Shown here: piece by piece, positions 1-5,492 of the stretch
How positions within the stretch are numbered: the stretch's first letter is position 1
How the letters are laid out: every line of letters begins with the position of its first letter
Source: Rhodanobacteraceae bacterium
Lineage (GTDB): Bacteria > Pseudomonadota > Gammaproteobacteria > Xanthomonadales > SZUA-5
Assembly: GCA_003233535.1 (NCBI GenBank)
Contig: QIMA01000264.1
Span: 1 to 5,492 of the forward strand
Length of the DNA stretch: 5,492 bases
Direction of reading: 5' to 3'
Translations under genes and position numbers: made by a program
Notes under the pieces: generated by a model
Told to the model about the DNA's origin: nothing
Database searches by the model: none
Seen by the model: the letters and a program-made list of their open reading frames with translations, nothing else

Positions 1-882
1 GTGATTCCGGCGCCGCGGCAGCTTCCCACAGGGTGATCTTGTCGATCACCAGATAGGGGAAAAGGCTGTAGGCGAGCCCGCCGAAGGCGAGCACAAAGAT
101 GCCCACGGTAGATGCGAAGGGAACCCAGGGTCGGGTTGCGTCGCCCTGCTGCAGTCTGCGCAAAGCGTGCTCGGCCACTGCGAACAGGATTGCCGTCAGC
201 AGCGGTACCGGCAGCAAGTAGTAAAAGTTCGGCAGGCTGAACCACTTAGCGAAGGTCTGTGAGCTGATTGCCGGCGTCGCAAGCGACACGGCTGCAATAC
301 CCAAGCCAGTTAACCAGAGCGCCCGATAGCCCCAGTGTCCGGCGCGCCGATATAACTCGCCCTCACTCTTCATCAGCAGCCAACCGGCGCCCAGCAGCGC
401 GTAGCCAGCACACAGCGCCACGCCGATAAAGGTGGCAAACAGCAGACCTGCCCAGTCGTAGCGGAAGCCGAGTATGTAGGCGCCGAGCATGAAGCCTTGG
501 GCGAACGATGCCAGCACTGACCCGATCCAAAACACCGTATTCCACAGCGGTTTACGGTCAGGATGAGATTTGCTGCGGAAGTCGAAGGCCACGCCGCGCA
601 AGATCAGCGCGATCAACATAAGGGCCACCGGCAAATACAGCGCGCCGAGGATGGCGCCGTGAGCCATTGGAAAGGCCACTAAGAGCAGACCTACGCCCAG
701 TACTAGCCAGGTTTCATTGGCGTCCCAGAACGGCCCGATCGAGGCGATCATCATGTCCTTGTCGGCGTCATCGGCGCCGCGCAGCAAGATGCCTACGCCC
801 AGGTCGAAGCCATCCAGGACCACATAGATGAGCATGGACAGGCCCATTAGGGCGGTGAATATGAGCGGCAGTGTTGCGTCCA

Positions 883-883
<1 letters not shown>
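1..883 (-). CDS. cydB: Cytochrome bd-type ubiquinol oxidase subunit II, 3' end cut off by the window
   Basis: Second large membrane subunit of the bd-type quinol oxidase, which oxidises ubiquinol and reduces O2 to water in the inner membrane. The frame is open for 294 codons from the ATG at 883-881 to the window edge with no stop. Family proteins are usually about 335-380 residues, so roughly the last 40-80 are missing. Family motifs seen: LDGFDLGVG at residues 23-31 in the first membrane helix, FWDANETWLV at 52-61, RGVAFDFR at 96-103, and a late SLFPY...ITLWEAAAAPES segment at 273-294. Several hydrophobic helices alternate with basic loops. The start is fixed by a GGAG Shine-Dalgarno 8 nt upstream and by the 1-nt overlap (TGATG) with the cydA stop, which implies translational coupling. 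CydB alone carries no haem; it stabilises CydA. A CydX-like small subunit, if present, would lie outside the window. I am confident of the family. Confidence 0.96.
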
Positions 884-2217
<1,334 letters not shown>

Positions 2218-2219
2218 TG

Positions 2220-2256
2220 ACGTCTCCAATGGAGACACGCCGATTCAGCGTGTCTC
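2220..2256 (-). promoter_or_regulatory. Two mutually exclusive hairpins in front of cydA
   Basis: On the minus strand, segment A (GAGACACGC, 2256-2248) pairs perfectly over 9 bp with segment B (GCGTGTCTC, 2240-2232), leaving a 7-nt loop. Segment B can instead pair with segment C, which contains the cydA Shine-Dalgarno. GTCTCC (2236-2231) and GGAGAC (2227-2222) form 6 Watson-Crick pairs around a 3-nt ATT loop, extendable by two G-U pairs. A:B leaves the ribosome site free; B:C buries it. This is seen directly in the bases; a regulatory role is inference. There is no T-run on either side, so A:B is unlikely to be an intrinsic terminator. The 5' base of A is also the last base of the upstream mscS-remnant stop codon, so a ribosome translating that remnant would cover A. 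Confidence 0.45.
2224..2227 (-). promoter_or_regulatory. Shine-Dalgarno of cydA, deciding the ATG start
   Basis: GGAG on the minus strand sits 6 nt before the ATG at 2217. It supports that start over the in-frame GTG at 2238, which would place this site inside the coding region. The site is also the 3' arm of a possible RNA hairpin. Confidence 0.7.
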
Positions 2257-2510
2257 TAGTGCTTAGCGTCTGTCATCCCCTTGGCCAAAGAGGTGGGGTC
2301 GGCGCCGATGATATGCAAGTCTCGTTGCGGGAATGGAATGGAATAGCCGGCCGCGGTCAGGGCCTGCTTTAGCCCGCGTATCAGATCTGAGCGCACGGCC
2401 CAGAAATCAGCGTTGTTGACCCAAGGCCGCACGGTCAGATCGACGCTGCTTTCTCCCAAGCCTGCCATCACCACGGTCGGCTTGGGATCGCTGAGCACGC
2501 GCTCATCTGC
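2256..2510 (-). pseudogene. C-terminal remnant of an MscS-family mechanosensitive channel
   Basis: The frame encodes about 84 residues, from ADERVLSDPKP through SSVDLTVRPWV and PFPQRDLHI, to a TAG at 2258-2256. This pattern (DP.P.V....L..SSV.L.VRPWV, then a helix, then IPFPQRD) is the C-terminal alpha/beta domain of MscS-type small-conductance channels, which normally exceed 250 residues. The membrane helices, the pore helix and most of the beta domain are absent. An in-frame TAG at 2513-2511 ends the frame upstream, and trpC ends only 42 bp beyond that. The only start inside the frame is a GTG at 2498 with no clear Shine-Dalgarno, so a functional protein is unlikely. I see no frameshift within the remaining part, which suggests recent decay or chance. 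I read it as a gene truncated by a deletion or rearrangement; an independently expressed soluble domain is a remote alternative. Confidence 0.8.
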
Positions 2511-2555
2511 CTAGCGAGGGCGCGTGAAGTTTATGAAATCCCGGGCTAGAGCGGA

Positions 2556-3350
2556 CTACGCGCTGCCAAACAGCTCCTGATAGCGCTCGGCAGGACGCCC
2601 GTCGCGCATTAGCGCTTCGCCAACCAAAAACGCATGGACGCCATTGTCGCGCATCATCTTGACGTCCTCGATCCGATGGATACCGCTCTCGGTCACCAGT
2701 AATCGATCGTCAGGCAGGTGCTGCTTGAGCTCCAGAGTCGTGTTGAGGTCGGTTTCAAATGTCCGCAGGTTGCGGTTGTTGACCCCGATTAACATCGCGT
2801 TGGCCTCCAGGGCCTGATCCAGCTCGGCACGGTTATGCACCTCCACCAGTACATCCAGACCCACCTCAACCGCAGTGGCTTGCAACTCTTCTAGCTGCGG
2901 TCGCGATAGTGCTGCGGCAATCAGCAGGATGGCGTCGGCGTCAATCGCTCTAGCCTCGACGATTTGATACGCGTCGATGGTGAAATCTTTGCGCAGCACC
3001 GGCAGCTGGCAGGCGCCGCGGGCGGTTTGCAGGTCGTCGATGCTGCCGCCGAAGTAATCCTGATCGGTTAACACCGACATGCAGCTTGCTCCGGCTTTAG
3101 CGTACGCGGTGGCGACCTCGTTGGGATCGGCATGCTCGGCAATCCAGCCCTTGCTCGGGCTGCGCCGCTTGAACTCGCTAATCACGGCTGCGCGGTCGGC
3201 CTGAACGCTGCCAGTTAAGGCTGCGAGAAAGCCGCGAGCAGGATCGTTGGCTTGCGCCTGCGCGAGCAGTGCAGCCTCGCTGCGTTTAGGTCGCGCTTGC
3301 GTAATTTCTTCGCGCTTGCGGCGCAGTATCTGATCGAGAATATCGCTCAT
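2556..3350 (-). CDS. trpC: Indole-3-glycerol phosphate synthase
   Basis: A cytoplasmic (beta/alpha)8-barrel enzyme that closes the indole ring of 1-(o-carboxyphenylamino)-1-deoxyribulose 5-phosphate with loss of CO2 and water, in tryptophan synthesis. At 264 residues it is a full-length monofunctional enzyme, with no TrpF fusion. Active-site residues match the family in order and spacing: Glu59 and Lys61 in ISEFKRRSPSKG (58-68), Lys121 in VLRKDF, Glu170 in VLVEVHN, Asn191 in GVNNRNL, and Glu221-Ser222 in VTESGI, with the phosphate-binding GEA at 244-246. The ATG overlaps the trpD stop by 4 nt (ATGA) and has no strong Shine-Dalgarno of its own, so translation is probably coupled to trpD. It is the last gene of the trp group here, followed by a 42-bp stretch and the mscS remnant, with no visible terminator hairpin. 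Confidence 0.98.
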   Translation of the reverse strand: MSDILDQILRRKREEITQARPKRSEAALLAQAQANDPARGFLAALTGSVQADRAAVISEFKRRSPSKGWIAEHADPNEVATAYAKAGASCMSVLTDQDYFGGSIDDLQTARGACQLPVLRKDFTIDAYQIVEARAIDADAILLIAAALSRPQLEELQATAVEVGLDVLVEVHNRAELDQALEANAMLIGVNNRNLRTFETDLNTTLELKQHLPDDRLLVTESGIHRIEDVKMMRDNGVHAFLVGEALMRDGRPAERYQELFGSA

Positions 3351-4387
3351 GACGGTCGGAATTCGGCGCGTTGGGTTTGCGCAACGTAGTCCTGGAAATG
3401 GCGACCGGGTAGACCGGAAGCCAGCAGTTCGCGCGCCGTACCGACGGCCTCGCCTAGATCGTTGAATTGACCACCTACGTACAGGGCAGCGCCGGCGTTC
3501 AGCGCTACTAAATCCGCGGCGGGTCCTGACTCACCGCCCAGTACGCGCTTGATCAGTGCCAACGACTGCTCTGGCGAATCGACTTTCAGGGTTTCCAGCG
3601 ATTGCTGGCGCACACCGAGATCTTCCGGTCGTAGTGAAAAACTGGTTACCTGACCGTCCTTGTACTCAGCAAAGTGCGTAGCTGCAGCCAGACTGATCTC
3701 ATCCAATCCGTCGTCGGCGTTGACCACCAACACGTGCTTTGCACCGAGCTCGCCGAGCACCGCGGCCAACGGTTCTACCCAGCGCCGTTCGTAGACGCCG
3801 AGCAGTTGATGAGTTGCTCCAGCCGGATTGGTCAGCGGGCCCAGGAGGTTGAACAGCGTGCGCAGACCCAGCTCTTTACGCACCGGCGCCGCGTGGCGCA
3901 TCGCTGCGTGATGCTTCGGCGCGAACAAAAAACCGAATCCGGTTCGCTCTATGCATAGGCCGACCGCCGCTGCGTCGATATCCAATCGCGCCCCAGCCGC
4001 CTCCAGCAAATCTGCGCTGCCGGAGCGGCTGGATACCGAGCGGTTGCCGTGCTTGGCGACTTTGGCACCGCCAGCGGCGGCGACAAATGAGGCAGCGGTT
4101 GAGACGTTAAACAGACTGGCGCCGTCGCCGCCAGTGCCGACGATGTCGAGCAATCCGTCGCCGCTCCACGGCACCGGTGCGGCCAGCGCGCGCATCACTC
4201 GCGCGGCTGCGGCAATCTCGGTCACCGTTTCGCCCTTGATCCGTAAGCCGACCAAGAAAGCGGAAAGCTGAACCGGCGAGGCTTCAGCGCTCATCACCTG
4301 ACGCACCGCCGCTTCCATTTGCTCGGCGGACAGATCAGCACGGTCTACTAGCGCGTCGAGCGCTACTTGGATGGGAGATTGCGTCAT
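3347..4387 (-). CDS. trpD: Anthranilate phosphoribosyltransferase
   Basis: Transfers the phosphoribosyl group of PRPP to anthranilate, giving N-(5'-phosphoribosyl)anthranilate, the second committed step of tryptophan synthesis; cytoplasmic, usually dimeric. From the ATG at 4387 it is 346 residues, normal for the stand-alone enzyme. Motifs: GTGGDG at 84-89 (PRPP pyrophosphate loop), NVST at 94-97, KHGNRSVSS at 112-120, the PVRKELG segment at 168-174 with anthranilate-contacting Arg170, NLLGPLTNP at 180-188, and the Mg-binding Asp-Glu in DGLDE at 226-230. A helical N-terminal domain precedes the nucleotide-binding part. A TTG at 4399 would add four residues and overlap the trpG stop. I prefer the ATG, 8 nt after trpG, although its Shine-Dalgarno is weak. 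Reinitiation after trpG and coupling into trpC are likely. Confidence 0.97.
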   Translation of the reverse strand: MTQSPIQVALDALVDRADLSAEQMEAAVRQVMSAEASPVQLSAFLVGLRIKGETVTEIAAAARVMRALAAPVPWSGDGLLDIVGTGGDGASLFNVSTAASFVAAAGGAKVAKHGNRSVSSRSGSADLLEAAGARLDIDAAAVGLCIERTGFGFLFAPKHHAAMRHAAPVRKELGLRTLFNLLGPLTNPAGATHQLLGVYERRWVEPLAAVLGELGAKHVLVVNADDGLDEISLAAATHFAEYKDGQVTSFSLRPEDLGVRQQSLETLKVDSPEQSLALIKRVLGGESGPAADLVALNAGAALYVGGQFNDLGEAVGTARELLASGLPGRHFQDYVAQTQRAEFRPS

Positions 4388-4395
4388 GCGGGGAC

Positions 4396-5001
4396 TCAAA
4401 CGGCAGCGGTAGAGGATTGGTCGGTAGATTCGAGGAAGTTGCGTAGCAGCGCCTTGCCTTGGCCAGTGAGGATCGATTCAGGATGAAACTGGACGCCTTC
4501 GATCGGCAGCTGCCGATGGCGCAATCCCATGATCTCGTCACGGCTGCCGTCCGCATGTTCGGTCCAAGCGGTAACTTCAAGTACCTCCGGCAGGCTCTGT
4601 TCGGCAACAATCAGCGAGTGGTAGCGGGTTGCTTCGAACGGATCGGGCAATCCGGCGAACACACCCTTGCTCAAGTGGTGCATCGGCGAGGTTTTGCCGT
4701 GCATCACCCGCCGTGCCCGCACCACCTCGCCGCCGAAGGCTTGGCCGATCGCCTGATGCCCCAGACACACACCCAATAGCGGAATTTTACCGCCCAAATG
4801 GGTGACCACGTCCAGCGAAATACCCGCTTCGTTCGGGGTGCATGGACCTGGCGAAATCAGCAGATGACTCGGCGCCAACGTGCGGATCTGCTCCACGTCG
4901 ATCGCGTCATTGCGCTTCACCAGCACTTCCGCACCCAGCTCACCTAGGTACTGCACCAAGTTGTAGGTGAAGCTGTCGTAGTTGTCGATTACCAGAAGCA
5001 T
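4396..5001 (-). CDS. trpG: Anthranilate synthase glutamine amidotransferase component (possibly also PabA)
   Basis: A class I glutamine amidotransferase that hydrolyses glutamine and channels ammonia to the chorismate-binding subunit TrpE to form anthranilate. It is 201 residues. The start [14 protein letters not shown] is the canonical family N-terminus, which fixes the ATG. The catalytic triad is visible: Cys79 in [10 protein letters not shown], and His173 and Glu175 in VQFHPES. The oxyanion region PGPCTP is at 51-56, and HGKTS at 101-105 is the usual TrpG/PabA loop. TrpE is not in the window, which fits genomes where trpE lies apart from trpGDC. Proteins of this family often serve both anthranilate synthase and aminodeoxychorismate synthase; adjacency to trpD and trpC favours a tryptophan role. 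There is no good Shine-Dalgarno before the ATG, and a GC hairpin lies just upstream. Confidence 0.97.
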   Translation of the reverse strand: MLLVIDNYDSFTYNLVQYLGELGAEVLVKRNDAIDVEQIRTLAPSHLLISPGPCTPNEAGISLDVVTHLGGKIPLLGVCLGHQAIGQAFGGEVVRARRVMHGKTSPMHHLSKGVFAGLPDPFEATRYHSLIVAEQSLPEVLEVTAWTEHADGSRDEIMGLRHRQLPIEGVQFHPESILTGQGKALLRNFLESTDQSSTAAV

Positions 5002-5017
5002 GATCAGTCGGGGCTAA

Positions 5018-5038
5018 GGCCGGTTGGCGCAATCGGCC
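5018..5038 (-). promoter_or_regulatory. GC-rich hairpin in the trpG leader
   Basis: The minus strand reads GGCCGATTG, CGC, CAACCGGCC: eight pairs with one A-C mismatch and a 3-nt loop. It ends 16 nt before the trpG ATG. No T-run follows it and there is no room for a Trp-rich leader peptide, so it is not a classical trp attenuator. It could stabilise the mRNA or affect initiation at a start that lacks a Shine-Dalgarno. The structure is read from the bases; the function is unknown. Confidence 0.35.
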
Positions 5039-5042
5039 GGCG

Positions 5043-5048
5043 ATTGTA
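5043..5048 (-). promoter_or_regulatory. Candidate -10 box for the trpGDC transcript
   Basis: TACAAT on the minus strand differs from the sigma-70 consensus TATAAT at one base and lies 41 nt upstream of the trpG start, in the most A/T-containing part of the gap. At 16-18 nt spacing I find only poor -35 matches (such as TTCTGT), so the call rests on the -10 alone. If real, the transcript would begin close to the leader hairpin and have a leader of about 35 nt. Confidence 0.3.
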
Positions 5049-5085
5049 CGTGAGTTTATGAGTCGGACAGAACTGGGGCTTAACT

Positions 5086-5109
5086 AGGGCTGAGGGCTGA
5101 GGGCTGAGG
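5086..5109 (+). repeat. Left heptamer array, (AGGGCTG) x3 plus AGG
   Basis: Three exact tandem copies of the 7-nt unit AGGGCTG followed by AGG form most of the left arm of the inverted-repeat element. A 7-nt period in a non-coding stretch is prone to slippage, so copy number may vary between strains. G-runs recur every 7 nt on the plus strand. Confidence 0.9.
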
Positions 5110-5199
5110 AAAGCAGAACCGCTCCGACAGCGCACTGTCGCCAACTTAGATTCGTCTTTGCCACCGGTTGCTGATAAAGCAACGATCCACGATGCTTTT

Positions 5200-5223
5200 C
5201 CTCAGCCCTCAGCCCTCAGCCCT
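5200..5223 (-). repeat. Right heptamer array, inverted copy
   Basis: CCT followed by three exact CAGCCCT copies on the plus strand is the reverse complement of the left heptamer array. The copy number is the same in both arms. That points to the arms being generated or maintained together (palindrome, gene conversion or selection on pairing) rather than by independent slippage. Confidence 0.9.
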
Positions 5224-5232
5224 AAGAAGAAG

Positions 5233-5492
5233 CTACTGGTACTGATCTTTCTCAGAGCGGCGCTGCTGGCGTGCAGACGGCGGCTTGGGCTTGGCCCGGC
5301 GCCGCGCAATCGCTTCGATCTCTACGCGTGCACCCAACGGCAGAGCCGCAACACCGATGGTGGTGCGCGCTGGCCGAGGCTCGCCGAAATGCTTCTCATA
5401 GGCCGCGTTCATCGCCGTGAAGTCGTCCATGTCGACCAGAAACACGTTCGCTTTCACCACGTCGGCTTCATCCAACCCCGCGAGCGCGAGCA
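5233..5492 (-). CDS. RidA/YjgF/YER057c/UK114-family protein, 5' end outside the window
   Basis: C-terminal part (about 86 codons visible) of a RidA-family protein. Members are small cytoplasmic trimers; the RidA subgroup hydrolyses reactive enamine/imine intermediates, while other subgroups have different or unknown roles. Family signature seen: ADVVKANVFLVDMDDF, then AAYEKHFGEPRPARTTIGVAALPLGARVEIEAIA. The Arg of PARTT and the Glu of VEIEAIA match the substrate-carboxylate Arg105 and the conserved Glu120 of E. coli RidA/TdcF. The frame stays open to the window edge, and no start is needed inside it; the TTG at 5475 is internal. Typical members end shortly after EIEAIA.R, but here about 21 more residues follow, rich in Arg, Lys, Gln and Pro, before the TAG at 5235-5233. 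Whether it has imine deaminase activity cannot be decided without the N-terminus. Confidence 0.9.
   Translation of the reverse strand, partial: LALAGLDEADVVKANVFLVDMDDFTAMNAAYEKHFGEPRPARTTIGVAALPLGARVEIEAIARRRAKPKPPSARQQRRSEKDQYQ

Larger units (their letters stand above)
5085..5224. repeat. 140-bp MITE-like element with heptamer inverted repeats
   Basis: The left arm 5085-5112 and right arm 5197-5224 are perfect 28-bp inverted complements. After a one-base bulge (5196) three more pairs follow (GCA 5113-5115 with TGC 5193-5195). Each arm is mostly three head-to-tail AGGGCTG heptamers. Both ends carry TA (TAGGG...CCCTA), compatible with insertion at a TA dinucleotide as in IS630/Tc1-type elements, though TA is too short to prove this. 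The 77-nt core contains two further perfect hairpins: CGACAG-CGCA-CTGTCG (5125-5140) and GTTGCT-GATAA-AGCAAC (5167-5183). As RNA or single-stranded DNA the whole would fold into a long stem closing a two-branch core. It encodes nothing visible and starts 8 nt beyond the ridA-like stop. It could be a non-autonomous mobile element, a structured intergenic repeat or a transcript-processing hairpin. No T-run follows it on either strand, so it does not look like an intrinsic terminator. Confidence 0.75.

Noticed and set aside
2218..2238. GTG at 2238 as the cydA start, adding seven residues
   Set aside because: The GGAG site sits 6 nt before the ATG at 2217, and with that ATG His19, Glu99 and Glu107 fall exactly at E. 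coli CydA numbering.
2232..2256. Intrinsic terminator after the mscS remnant
   Set aside because: The 9-bp stem is perfect, but no T-run follows on either strand, so the Rho-independent signature is incomplete.
2257..2320. Sigma-70 promoter for cydA inside the mscS remnant, or an FNR/ANR box
   Set aside because: TTGGCC has no acceptable -10 at 17 nt (TAAGCA only), and no TTGAT-N4-ATCAA palindrome is present near cydA.
3951..4271. Plus-strand open frame opposite trpD, with similar ones opposite trpG and cydA
   Set aside because: These overlap genes with intact catalytic motifs, show no recognisable domains and have composition expected from antisense reading of Ala/Leu-rich genes.
4388..4399. 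TTG at 4399 as the trpD start
   Set aside because: It is a rare start codon giving only four extra residues. The ATG at 4387 fits the usual family N-terminus and lies 8 nt after trpG.
5085..5224. CRISPR array from the repeated heptamers
   Set aside because: Units are only 7 nt, directly tandem with no spacers, and present as inverted arms; there are no cas genes.

Overview
The window is GC-rich, densely coding and entirely minus-strand. It most likely comes from a Gammaproteobacterium. The evidence is a trpG-trpD-trpC cluster without trpE, a monofunctional TrpC, a short-Q-loop (cyanide-insensitive-like) cytochrome bd oxidase and an MscS-type channel remnant. I cannot fix the genus from the sequence.

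Layout in the direction of transcription, from high to low coordinates. (1) 5492-5233: 3' part of a RidA/YjgF-family gene with an unusual basic tail. (2) 5232-5002: a 231-bp intergenic region. It holds a 140-bp element bounded by near-perfect ~30-bp inverted repeats made of (AGGGCTG)3 heptamers, a candidate -10 box and a GC-rich leader hairpin. (3) 5001-2556: trpG, trpD and trpC, tightly packed (8-nt gap, then a 4-nt overlap), making anthranilate, then phosphoribosylanthranilate, and closing the indole ring. (4) 2555-2218: the C-terminal third of an mscS-like gene that lost its 5' part, then a hairpin pair just before cydA. (5) 2217-1: cydA and cydB, overlapping by 1 nt. They encode the two main subunits of a quinol oxidase that reduces O2 to water; cydB runs off the left edge.

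The trp genes and cydAB have no evident functional link. The broken mscS between them suggests that a deletion or rearrangement brought them together. No intrinsic terminator is visible between trpC and cydA, so trp read-through into cydAB is possible.

The core genes are ordinary. The parts worth a second look are non-coding: the heptamer inverted-repeat element upstream of trpG, and the three-segment, mutually exclusive hairpin arrangement over the cydA ribosome binding site. I saw no strong sign of a wholly new multi-gene system, and no tRNA, rRNA, CRISPR array or transposase gene.
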